DNA of 6,634 nt from an uncultured Erysipelotrichaceae bacterium (GCA_947175465.1 CAMWMY010000066.1:1-6634), one strand, 5' to 3'. Counted from the first letter of the stretch, positions 1-6,581 are shown. The notes: generated by a model from the sequence alone, not told the origin. Made by a program: numbers and translations.

Positions 1-1082
1 GTTCTTGCTTCATCTACCCGATAAAAGCGATCAAAAATTTTCGTTTGTTCCTCTTTAGCAATTCCTTCCCCATCATCATGAATAGAAAAAATATAAAAAG
101 GACCTTCTACATATGTTTCAATGCAAATTTCATTTCCTCCATGTTTCATTCCATTCATCAATAAATTCATTCCTACTTGCCGTATACGAATGGGATCACA
201 AAAGACGAACTCATCTGTATGAAAAGATGTTTTTAAAGAAACATTATAAGAATCTGCTATTTCTTTTAAAGAGGTTATGCAATCTTTTAAAAGAAGAGAA
301 ATATCTACTTTCGAGCGATGTAACAATGGATCAGCAATCGATAAGCGTGAAAGATCTAGCATATCTTTTACCATCTGTTCTAGACGACATGTTTCCTGTT
401 CCATTTGATTTAAAAATTCTTTTTGTGTTTCAATATCATCAAAATCATCCCGATTTAAAATTTCTAACATTCCTTTAATAACAGCAATTGGTGTTTTTAA
501 CTCATGAGAAACATCAGCGATAAAACGCTTTTGCATTTTCTCCCCTTCTAAAGCTTTTGTTAAATCTTGAAACATAATAAAACATCCAATAAATTTAGCT
601 TTCGATAATACAGGAATACTAATTGCTTGAAATTCAGCTTCTTCAATGCAAATTCTTTCTTCTAATTTCTTCTCTAAAATAAAAGCATCTTTCAAAAATT
701 GTTGTACTTCTTGAGGTAAGCCATTATGTAAATACGTAGCATTTTGATACATCTTATTTTGTGCAAAGGTAGTTAAATGCTTATTATAAATAACAATAGC
801 TCCTTTTTCATCCATTAATAACATAGGAAATGGAATACTGGATACAACTGTCATAAGTTGTTTATTTTTAAGATTAGCATCTTTATTTTTAATATTAATA
901 GTATTTAAAAGCTCATTATTTTCAATTCTATTTTGAAGTTTATGATGTTGATCATAAACATACCAAATATAAGTAAAAGCTAACACCATGAAAATAATTA
1001 ATATATAGGGATTTAAAGAAAAGAGAAATTGTATAAGAAGCATGATAACTAAGACAAGAAAACCTACATAAAATTTATACAT
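1..1082 (-). CDS. Sensor histidine kinase, 3' end cut by window
   Basis: Membrane sensor kinase that should autophosphorylate on a histidine and pass the phosphate to the response regulator encoded just upstream. 360 codons are visible and the frame runs off the left edge. Residues 5-43 are almost continuously hydrophobic with a short S-L-N-P turn, read as a two-helix hairpin. A linker (about 44-75) and a PAS-like region (about 76-175) follow. The H-box is at 187-209 with HELKTP, phosphoacceptor H193. The N-box is at about 302-314 with N306 and N310, the G1 box is DDGEGI (336-341), and the F-box is IFDRFYRVD (349-357). The G2 box would lie outside the window, so absence there is not truncation of the gene. 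The start ATG overlaps the regulator stop by 8 bases, with GGAG 10 bases upstream. Similar to PhoR/WalK-class kinases. The family call is firm; the signal is unknown. Confidence 0.96.
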   Translation of the reverse strand, partial: MYKFYVGFLVLVIMLLIQFLFSLNPYILIIFMVLAFTYIWYVYDQHHKLQNRIENNELLNTINIKNKDANLKNKQLMTVVSSIPFPMLLMDEKGAIVIYNKHLTTFAQNKMYQNATYLHNGLPQEVQQFLKDAFILEKKLEERICIEEAEFQAISIPVLSKAKFIGCFIMFQDLTKALEGEKMQKRFIADVSHELKTPIAVIKGMLEILNRDDFDDIETQKEFLNQMEQETCRLEQMVKDMLDLSRLSIADPLLHRSKVDISLLLKDCITSLKEIADSYNVSLKTSFHTDEFVFCDPIRIRQVGMNLLMNGMKHGGNEICIETYVEGPFYIFSIHDDGEGIAKEEQTKIFDRFYRVDEAR

Positions 1083-1752
1083 GTTCTTTATGCTCCATAA
1101 TATATCCAATTCCTCTTGAAGATTTAATGTGCAAATCACTTCCTTCTAATTTAGATCGAAGTTTAAAAACATGCACATCGACAATACGTGTATCCCCATC
1201 ATAATCAAAGCCCCAAATTTCATTTAATATCGTATCACGAGATAAAACAATTCCTTGATTTTTTACAAAGTACTCAAGCAAGTCAAATTCTTTTTTTGTT
1301 ACATTAATAACTTGATCAAGAATACTTGCCTCTCTTCGTTTTTTATCAATCTGTAAATTTCCTAAAGTGACAATTGCGGTATCCATTTTTTTATGTCTTC
1401 TCAAATGAGCATGAATACGTGCTAGTAACTCCCTTGAAGAAAAAGGCTTGCTCATATAGTCATCAACCCCTTGTTCAAAAGCATATAAAACATCGGTTTC
1501 ATCATCACGTGCTGTTAACATAATCATAATACTATCGATGGCTTGTTCGCGTAATGTTTTTACTAATTCTACACCACTTATATGAGGAAGCATCCAATCG
1601 ATAATCATCACATCAAATTTCTGATTGAAAGCTTCATGCAAAGCACTTTTTCCATCTTCACATATTACAACTTCATGATCTTCTTTTTTTAAATCATACG
1701 TTATAATTTTAGCTATATTTTTTTCATCTTCTACTAATAATATTTTAGCCAT
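1075..1752 (-). CDS. OmpR/PhoB-family response regulator
   Basis: Cytoplasmic DNA-binding response regulator of 225 residues, the normal length for the OmpR/PhoB class, and the presumed partner of the kinase that follows. The receiver domain (1-118) has the acidic pair E8/D9, phosphoacceptor D52 in IIDWMLP, T80 in MLTARDD and K102 in SKPF. The C-terminal winged helix (about 127-220) shows KKEFDLLEYF, the recognition helix around VDVHVFKLRSKL (191-202) and the wing motif RGIGY (213-217). I start at the ATG at 1752, which has GAGGAG 7 bases upstream and begins the conserved MAKILLVEDE. An in-frame ATG at 1782 would add ten residues that do not fit the family and has no good ribosome site. The start overlaps the phoH stop (ATGGCTAA), and the stop overlaps the kinase start (ATGTATAA). 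Target genes cannot be told from sequence. Confidence 0.97.
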   Translation of the reverse strand: MAKILLVEDEKNIAKIITYDLKKEDHEVVICEDGKSALHEAFNQKFDVMIIDWMLPHISGVELVKTLREQAIDSIMIMLTARDDETDVLYAFEQGVDDYMSKPFSSRELLARIHAHLRRHKKMDTAIVTLGNLQIDKKRREASILDQVINVTKKEFDLLEYFVKNQGIVLSRDTILNEIWGFDYDGDTRIVDVHVFKLRSKLEGSDLHIKSSRGIGYIMEHKEHV

Positions 1753-2713
1753 GCTTACTCTCCTCTTGTTCATAACGCTCAATAATTTTTTGGACTAAAG
1801 GATTTCTTACAACATCTAAAGAAGTTAGCTCTACAAATGAAATTCCTGGAATCCCTTCTAATAATTGTTTTGCATTTAATAAACCTGAATCTTTTTTATG
1901 TATTAAATCAATTTGTGTAATATCTCCTGTAATCACAATTCTTGAATGGAATCCCATTCTTGTTAAAAACATCTTCATTTGTGCTTGCGTTGTATTTTGT
2001 GCTTCATCCAAAATGATAAAAGCTTGATTTAACGTTCTTCCTCGCATATAAGCAAGCGGGGCAATCTCAATAATTTCTTTTTCCATAAATTTCTCAACGG
2101 TTTCAGCTCCAAGAACTTCATATAAGGCATCATATAATGGACGTAAATAAGGATCAACTTTTTCTTTTAAATCCCCTGGTAAAAAACCTAAACTTTCCCC
2201 TGCTTCAACAGCGGGACGTGTTAAAATAATTTTTTGAATTTCCCCTTTTTTCAATAAAGAGGCAGCATACACAACAGCTAAGTATGTTTTCCCTGTTCCT
2301 GCCACCCCAGTCGCAAACACAATTTCACTATTTTTCATACATTTATATAAATATCTTTGCCCAATTGTTTTTGGATATATGCGCTTTCCTTGCACAGTCT
2401 TACCAATCGCTTCTTGATAAGTTGCTGATAATTGATCTAGCTTTTGTAGTTTAGCTAATTTACAAGCATAAATCACATCACGTTGTGTAACTTCTATTTT
2501 TTGGGTAATCATTTCTAATAAAGCATTCACAACAGAAGAAATATTTTTTTGTACATTTTCATCTTCACTTAAAAGAAAGATTTGATTATCTCTTACTACA
2601 ATATCAATATGAAATATATCTCTCAAAATATTGATATGTACATCTTGAGGACCACATAACTTCATAATCTCTTCTATTGTATACTCTTGTAAAGATAAAC
2701 TAAATTTATTCAT
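1745..2713 (-). CDS. phoH: PhoH family ATPase
   Basis: Cytoplasmic PhoH-like P-loop ATPase of 322 residues, about the length of Bacillus PhoH (about 319). The family (E. coli YbeZ) is linked to RNA metabolism and ribosome or rRNA maturation with YbeY; the exact reaction is not settled. The N-terminal 100 residues are the small KH-like region typical of the family. The ATPase core has Walker A GVAGTGKT (136-143), the PhoH signature around RPAVEAGESLGFLPGDLKEK (166-185), Walker B FIILDEAQN (232-240, D236/E237), ITGDITQIDL (261-270) and the C-terminal LTSLDVVRNPLVQKII. The usual proline after QIDL is replaced, and DVVRH is DVVRN; both are minor. The ATG at 2713 has AAAGGAG 8 bases upstream. The gene lies 16 bases after yqfD and its stop codon overlaps the response-regulator start, so expression of the regulator is probably coupled to phoH translation. 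Confidence 0.97.
   Translation of the reverse strand: MNKFSLSLQEYTIEEIMKLCGPQDVHINILRDIFHIDIVVRDNQIFLLSEDENVQKNISSVVNALLEMITQKIEVTQRDVIYACKLAKLQKLDQLSATYQEAIGKTVQGKRIYPKTIGQRYLYKCMKNSEIVFATGVAGTGKTYLAVVYAASLLKKGEIQKIILTRPAVEAGESLGFLPGDLKEKVDPYLRPLYDALYEVLGAETVEKFMEKEIIEIAPLAYMRGRTLNQAFIILDEAQNTTQAQMKMFLTRMGFHSRIVITGDITQIDLIHKKDSGLLNAKQLLEGIPGISFVELTSLDVVRNPLVQKIIERYEQEESKHG
1760..1765 (-). promoter_or_regulatory. Ribosome binding site of the response regulator
   Basis: GAGGAG on the minus strand lies 7 bases before the ATG at 1752, within the last codons of phoH. It selects the 225-residue regulator over a longer in-frame reading from 1782. Confidence 0.75.
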
Positions 2714-2729
2714 ACATCAAGCTCCTTTG

Positions 2730-3656
2730 CTATGGGGTCGTAATATCTTCAAATAAAGTATAGTGAACTTTCATATTTATTTTACCCATATTGTTCGAGA
2801 ATTGCAAAATATTTTCTTTATAAATTTTTTCATCACTTTTTAACTCTTGACTTACTTGTCTTCTTGCTTCAAAAAGTAATTGAAAAAATTGAAACGCTTC
2901 GGGTAGTTCATTCGCTTCCATAGATACTTCTACTTCTTCCCATGTATACGCATATACTTTTCCTTTTACAAAGATCTCCTCATCTACATTCATACTATCT
3001 GTTAAAATATTTCTTACAAGAACATCTCCTGCTTTTACATAATCATTAAGTTGGCAATTTTTATTTCCATGTTGCAAATCAAATTTTGCAATAACTCCAT
3101 CCTTTTGGGCAACTAACTCATTACGAGAAAGAGATTCAATATTTGCAAATTCTTTGGTTGTATAATGAATTTTAAAACGGCTTCCTTCTTTCGTCATCTC
3201 CAACCATGCAATATCATTTTCTAATGCTTTTTTTAAATTCATCTTTATTTGTTGAAGGTCTTTGCTATAAAAGGGAGGTGTTAAATTCATTTCTTGTAAA
3301 GTTGTCTCAATAAGTTGTGAACTTCCTTGCTTATCTCCCTTAATGTCAATTTCAAAAACCATATTGCTTAATGCATACCAAATTCCAATACTAATAGCAA
3401 TACTCATAACACGTGCAGGTTGTCTTAAACTTCGAAGAAGAAAACCAAGGACCCCTGTCGTTGTCTTGTATTCGGCTTCTTTCAATATACGATGTATTTC
3501 ATATCTTTGAAAAAGAGAAGTATAAAAAGTTATTTTATTTTGCTTTTCATATACATCATAAACCATTATATTTCGATGCGAACATAGAGAAAGGAAAGAA
3601 TACATATCCATCTCAACTTCCCATTTATCTAGTCCTAGTTTTTTCTTCTTTTTCAT
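2730..3656 (-). CDS. yqfD: YqfD-like sporulation protein, short form
   Basis: Probable YqfD/SpoIV-type sporulation membrane protein; in Bacillus yqfD belongs to the sigma-E mother-cell regulon, and its molecular role is poorly known. Numbered from the ATG at 3656 (308 residues), the N-terminal region has the family-like FLSLCSHRNIMVYDV (21-35), then one membrane helix at about 80-101. A periplasm-side region follows with a lipoyl/biotinyl-like VAQKDGVIAKFDL (182-194) and NDYVKAGDVLV (204-214). The C-terminus is helical and ends KVHYTLFEDITTP. Bacillus YqfD is about 400 residues, so roughly 80-90 are missing, apparently between GKVYAYTW and the last 60. I prefer 3656 because AAGGAG lies 12 bases upstream and the protein then begins where relatives do. 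The ATG at 3701 has no ribosome site. It overlaps yqfC by 32 bases. The family call rests on motif pattern and position between yqfC and phoH. Confidence 0.83.
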   Translation of the reverse strand: MKKKKKLGLDKWEVEMDMYSFLSLCSHRNIMVYDVYEKQNKITFYTSLFQRYEIHRILKEAEYKTTTGVLGFLLRSLRQPARVMSIAISIGIWYALSNMVFEIDIKGDKQGSSQLIETTLQEMNLTPPFYSKDLQQIKMNLKKALENDIAWLEMTKEGSRFKIHYTTKEFANIESLSRNELVAQKDGVIAKFDLQHGNKNCQLNDYVKAGDVLVRNILTDSMNVDEEIFVKGKVYAYTWEEVEVSMEANELPEAFQFFQLLFEARRQVSQELKSDEKIYKENILQFSNNMGKINMKVHYTLFEDITTP

Positions 3657-3846
3657 ACTCGAATAGTACTCCTTCCAACTTTCCTTGAATCCATATTTCA
3701 TATTTACTCATAGCAGCTACATGCAAATGTTGTCCTTTTACTACAAGCACACATGTTTTCATTTGAACTCTAATTTCACAAGAAGTGACATTTTGGATGC
3801 CTTGATAATGCTCAATCATAACTTGTTTTTCATCTAATGATATCAC
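3625..3846 (-). CDS. yqfC: YqfC/YabP-like sporulation protein, short form
   Basis: Small protein of 73 residues matching the YabP/YqfC family, whose Bacillus member is expressed with yqfD in the mother cell during sporulation; its biochemical role is not known. The family pattern is visible as IEHYQGI near the N-terminus (usual IENxxGI), an EIRVQMKTCVLVVKGQHLHV beta-rich middle, and YEIWIQGKLEGVLFEYE at the end (usual EIxIxGxIxxIxF). Bacillus YqfC is about 93 residues, so the normal 20-residue N-terminal lead is absent; an in-frame TAA lies shortly upstream, so it cannot extend far. The start is GTG at 3846, because a near-perfect Shine-Dalgarno GAGGTGAT ends 4 bases before it. An in-frame GTG at 3855 has no properly spaced site. 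It is the first gene of the operon and overlaps yqfD by 32 bases. Confidence 0.82.
   Translation of the reverse strand: MISLDEKQVMIEHYQGIQNVTSCEIRVQMKTCVLVVKGQHLHVAAMSKYEIWIQGKLEGVLFEYEKEEKTRTR
3669..3674 (-). promoter_or_regulatory. Ribosome binding site supporting short yqfD start
   Basis: AAGGAG on the minus strand, inside the 3' end of yqfC, lies 12 bases before the ATG at 3656. The spacing is longer than ideal, but it is the only good site near either candidate start and favours the 308-residue reading of YqfD. Confidence 0.55.
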
Positions 3847-3861
3847 CTCTATCACCTCTAT
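3841..3861. repeat. 9-bp tandem repeat at the yqfC start
   Basis: The minus strand carries TAGAGGTGA twice in a row, with the period-9 identity holding over 21 bases (about 2.3 copies). One copy supplies the ribosome site and the next supplies the GTG start codon. Because the period is a multiple of three, gain or loss of a copy would keep the frame but change the ribosome site and start. Confidence 0.85.
3851..3858 (-). promoter_or_regulatory. Ribosome binding site of yqfC
   Basis: GAGGTGAT on the minus strand is an eight-base match to the 16S rRNA 3' end complement and sits 4 bases before GTG at 3846. It decides between two in-frame GTG codons nine bases apart, since the earlier GTG at 3855 lies inside the site itself. 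Confidence 0.7.
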
Positions 3862-3888
3862 ACAAAGTACGCTCTTTCTTTTAAAAAT

Positions 3889-3917
3889 ATGTTATGAAGA
3901 AGCCATATTCTTCTAAA
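3889..3917 (-). promoter_or_regulatory. Weak candidate promoter for the yqfC operon
   Basis: TTTAGA (3917-3912) and TAACAT (3894-3889) on the minus strand are separated by 17 bases, each with four of six matches to the sigma-A consensus. The stretch CATAACAT (3896-3889) also loosely resembles a sigma-E -10 box, which would suit yqfC/yqfD, but no -35 element lies at the right distance. The operon must start somewhere between the terminator ending at 3921 and the yqfC ribosome site, so position is the best support; the sequence match is poor. A small GAAGAA/TTCTTC dyad with a 6-base loop (3896-3913) overlaps this area. Confidence 0.2.
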
Positions 3918-3920
3918 TAT

Positions 3921-3953
3921 AAAAAAATGGTGTTGATTTTATCTCAACACCAT
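3921..3953 (-). terminator. Intrinsic terminator of the exported-protein gene
   Basis: The minus-strand transcript forms a perfect 10-bp stem, ATGGTGTTGA (3953-3944) with TCAACACCAT (3936-3927), around a 7-base loop. The stem runs straight into a T-tract (3926-3921 on the opposite strand reads as A). It starts 19 bases after the stop codon of the large exported-protein gene and separates that gene from the yqfC operon. Confidence 0.92.
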
Positions 3954-3972
3954 AGCTTATGAAGATGATTGT

Positions 3973-6405
3973 TTAATCCGCTGCCGTATCCGTTGGTATT
4001 TTTATCCAGAATACTGGCTGTACATAGTAAGAAGATTTTAATCCTGCTGTACTTATTTTTATCGTATTTCCATTTATCCAATACGTAACAGCTACACCAT
4101 TATTATAAGTGCTAAATCCTCTTAACCAACTACTTGTACTTGGGAAAGAAGATACTGCAAAAGCTTTTCCTGCCGTATATAATCTTGGATCTTCTACTGC
4201 ACTTTCAAAATCATCAGAGCTCCATAAGAACACTTTATCATTTGACTCTACAATTCCTTGATCACGATCTCGTGTATATATTGTCGTTTCCACAATATTA
4301 TCTCTTATAATAGCAGTCTGTGTATTTAACCAATCGTTATTTAAATAAGATCTTAAATCCCAATCTTTCCAAGGTATAGTTCTATTTTGTCCTGAAGCAT
4401 TATCAGAATTAATTTCTAAACTACCAATCTGATTTTTTGCAGATAATAAAGCTTTATCGCCATCTTTGGCCATCACATAATAGTCATTATCACCAATTTT
4501 TACGGTTGTTGTACTTTCAGGATCTATATCTGGAATATCTTCGTAACCAAGATTTACAACTTGAATTTCTATGCTACCGATAGCATGGGTAGGATCTTCT
4601 TTTGATTTCGCAATAACAGTAAGTTTTCCTCCCTCTCTTTCATCAGAGGCTACATTTAACAATCCACTTGCGGATATTTGTGTATCATTGCTACTTTTTC
4701 CAGAAATTTCCCATACTACTTCTTGATTTTCATTTAATTGATCTCCTAAATATACACGAGCTTCAAATTGTTTTGATTTCCCTATTTTTATTTGAGGAAT
4801 TTCTCCTACAATACTTACTTCTACTTTATTTGCAAGAATAGTACCTATTTGATCTGGCCATGCGTTATTTTCAGATGCTAAGATAATATCATCGCTTGTC
4901 CCAAGCATCTCATCAGGGCCCATTGCTTTATAACGGTTTGTTCCTATTTGTAAGAAGAATCTTCCATACTCAGATACTGTATCTAGTTCTGATAAAATAT
5001 CATAAACATCGTTTATATCGTTATCGTTTCCAATAATTTTATCTTCTCCAGCACATATAAAATTGGATAAACGACCTTCTTCTTCAATTCTTTTATAAAC
5101 ATTGTTTCCAAAATAAACATATTGTTTTTGATCTGCACCTTCTACGATACTTACACCAAGAGGAAGAACGGTTACATCAATACTTGTTGTTACACTTGGC
5201 GTTAATTTACTAGTTGCTGTAAGAACATATGTTTGATCTGCCATCGCAGCTGTAGGTCTAAAAGTATTTCCTTTGATCGTATTAGCTAGCGATTCATCAT
5301 GAATGCTCCACTCAACTTCTTTTTCAGAAGGATCACCAGTTGCATTTTGAACTTTCACATCCACTTCTAATTTCAAACTGCTTCCTGGCACTACAAATTG
5401 ATGACTTCCATTTTTAGGTGTCATATAAATAACTTTAGGTAAACGATGAGATATCGTATTTAATAATGTTTTTCCATCTTGTGTTATATCCCCATCAAAC
5501 CCTGTCCAATCTCCTGCCGTTGCAAATTGTCCAGCTGCATGAATTCCATAGTAATAATTATTTTCTGGCACTTTTTCCATTTGAACTCCATTCAATAACA
5601 ATCCTGTCGTTTCGCCTGGTGCGATTTCTTGTGCCCAATATGCCCATCCATCATTGTCATATACCCAATAAGGACCTATTTTTTGATCACTTGGTAATTG
5701 CTTCCATTGTTTCATACTAATTATTTTTGCATGATAATTTAATTTTTTAGCTGTATGTTCTACATCATTGTCTGTTTGTAAACCACCATTTAAAACTTCT
5801 TTTTGACTTTGTGTACTTGTGCTTTTCCAATCTACATAATCATCGTAAGGATCTCCCTCATGACGATTTCCATCAAGTCCTTCAATTGTTCCATTCACAT
5901 CTGCAGTTAAACTCTCATTATCTTTATTAAAAGTTGGCATATAGTACTTATCAATACTTGTATCTTCATTTCCCATTGTCCATGACCAATAATCGTGAAA
6001 TTCCATAGCCTCTATCGTATTTACTTCATTTTTATGTATATGCCATGTATTTGGATCATTTATATCAGCATCTTTTTTTCCTACAACCTCTACATTTTTA
6101 TCTGCTTGTGCTGCTGCACCTGTTTTACCAGCATTAGTTCCAATTTCCATATATTCTCTTAACTGGATACGTGCATAAACACTGACACCATCAGAAGGAT
6201 CCGTAAAATTTTCAACATATATATCTTTATTTTCCCCATTAAAATCATCATGTAATCTAGCACCAGGATTGATTTTTCTTTCAATTTCATTTGTTACAGG
6301 TTGCGATATAGCTTGCCAAGCAAAAGTTCCCGTAGCTAATAAAGCAACAGAAGTAATCCCGGCTACAGCTATTGCCCCTAATTTCTTTTTTCTAAAGTAC
6401 TTCAT
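3973..6405 (-). CDS. Secreted Ig-like/DUF6273 protein, SipW-type signal
   Basis: Large exported protein of 810 residues; function unknown, probably a surface or matrix protein. Residues 1-30 form a signal peptide with a basic start (KYFRKKK), a hydrophobic core and LLATGTFAW, the pattern of TasA/camelysin precursors cleaved by SipW-type signal peptidases. Residues about 35-320 resemble CPF_0494-type alternate-signal exported proteins: HDDFNGENKDIYVENF, a YARIQLREYMEIG strand, YYMPTFNKDNESL, DDYVDW and WVYDNDGWAYWA. Two Ig-like beta domains follow (about 322-415 and 526-618), with a short-repeat segment between them (about 427-510). The C-terminal 637-805 looks like DUF6273: DLRSYLNNDWLN, NDKVFLWSSDDF, SSWLRGFS and YYVQPVFWIKI. 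There is no LPXTG motif or C-terminal membrane helix. I start at ATG 6405 with AAAGGA 8 bases upstream; a GTG one codon earlier is possible. An intrinsic terminator follows, so it is probably expressed alone or with upstream genes. Confidence 0.9.
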   Translation of the reverse strand: MKYFRKKKLGAIAVAGITSVALLATGTFAWQAISQPVTNEIERKINPGARLHDDFNGENKDIYVENFTDPSDGVSVYARIQLREYMEIGTNAGKTGAAAQADKNVEVVGKKDADINDPNTWHIHKNEVNTIEAMEFHDYWSWTMGNEDTSIDKYYMPTFNKDNESLTADVNGTIEGLDGNRHEGDPYDDYVDWKSTSTQSQKEVLNGGLQTDNDVEHTAKKLNYHAKIISMKQWKQLPSDQKIGPYWVYDNDGWAYWAQEIAPGETTGLLLNGVQMEKVPENNYYYGIHAAGQFATAGDWTGFDGDITQDGKTLLNTISHRLPKVIYMTPKNGSHQFVVPGSSLKLEVDVKVQNATGDPSEKEVEWSIHDESLANTIKGNTFRPTAAMADQTYVLTATSKLTPSVTTSIDVTVLPLGVSIVEGADQKQYVYFGNNVYKRIEEEGRLSNFICAGEDKIIGNDNDINDVYDILSELDTVSEYGRFFLQIGTNRYKAMGPDEMLGTSDDIILASENNAWPDQIGTILANKVEVSIVGEIPQIKIGKSKQFEARVYLGDQLNENQEVVWEISGKSSNDTQISASGLLNVASDEREGGKLTVIAKSKEDPTHAIGSIEIQVVNLGYEDIPDIDPESTTTVKIGDNDYYVMAKDGDKALLSAKNQIGSLEINSDNASGQNRTIPWKDWDLRSYLNNDWLNTQTAIIRDNIVETTIYTRDRDQGIVESNDKVFLWSSDDFESAVEDPRLYTAGKAFAVSSFPSTSSWLRGFSTYNNGVAVTYWINGNTIKISTAGLKSSYYVQPVFWIKIPTDTAAD
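4885..5112 (-). repeat. Coding repeat: two G-x-N-x-Y / acidic-turn modules
   Basis: Within the exported protein, FGNNVYKRI (residues 432-440) is followed by GEDKIIGNDNDI (453-464), and IGTNRYKAM (487-495) is followed by GPDEMLGTSDDI (496-507). The two units share the pattern [FI]-G-[NT]-N-x-Y-K, then G-x-D-x-x-x-G-x-x-x-D-I. The acidic part resembles the G-x-D-x-x-x-G-T-x-D-D turns seen in many bacterial surface proteins. The first unit has a 12-residue insertion between the two halves. A related IGDNDYYVM occurs once more at the DUF6273 entry (637-645). Confidence 0.6.
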
Positions 6406-6413
6406 CACACATG

Positions 6414-6419
6414 TCCTTT
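6414..6419 (-). promoter_or_regulatory. Ribosome binding site of the exported-protein gene
   Basis: AAAGGA on the minus strand lies 8 bases before the ATG at 6405 and 5 bases before the in-frame GTG at 6408. The spacing favours ATG, although the two readings differ by only one residue. Confidence 0.65.
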
Positions 6420-6487
6420 CCTCTCTTATATTACAATTTATAGTATTTAACTATTTCACAAAAAAATTCCTTATTTTTAAATTCCAT

Positions 6488-6548
6488 AACTTATTTTATA
6501 CATACATAACTCAGTATAAATAAACTCAATTATTAAATAAAATAAGTT
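6488..6548. repeat. 12-bp inverted repeat upstream of the exported-protein gene
   Basis: AACTTATTTTAT (6488-6499) is perfectly complementary to ATAAAATAAGTT (6537-6548), with 37 bases between the arms. It lies about 80-145 bases before the start codon in very AT-rich DNA. It could be an operator or a leader-RNA stem. The base composition makes chance dyads fairly likely, and there is no T-run placing it as a terminator. Confidence 0.4.
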
Positions 6549-6581
6549 TCTTATCGTAAAATATTTATAAATCTTTCTGCT

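Noticed and set aside
113..478. Plus-strand open frame of 121 codons
   Set aside because: It lies wholly inside the histidine kinase gene, whose opposite-strand reading shows H-, N- and G1-box motifs; the plus-strand protein has no recognisable features.
1753..1782. Longer response-regulator start at 1782
   Set aside because: The extra ten residues precede the conserved receiver start, and the strong ribosome site fits the ATG at 1752.
3413..3688. Plus-strand open frame of 91 codons
   Set aside because: Antisense to yqfD, with no ribosome site or family motif.
3657..3701. Longer yqfD start at 3701
   Set aside because: No ribosome site precedes it, and the 15 extra residues do not match where YqfD proteins usually begin.
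3889..3926. Sigma-E promoter for yqfC
   Set aside because: Expected from the Bacillus regulon, and CATAACAT is suggestive, but no -35 element with the right spacing is present; kept only as a weak generic promoter candidate.
5466..5720. Plus-strand open frame of 84 codons
   Set aside because: Antisense to the exported-protein gene; low-complexity hydrophobic product typical of a shadow frame.
6269..6523. Plus-strand open frame of 84 codons crossing the exported-protein start
   Set aside because: Mostly antisense to the signal peptide region, with an AT-driven tail; no ribosome site.
6488..6548. The inverted repeat read as a terminator or riboswitch
   Set aside because: The arms are all AT-rich with a 37-base spacer, no T-run is correctly placed after a GC-containing stem, and no known riboswitch core is recognisable.
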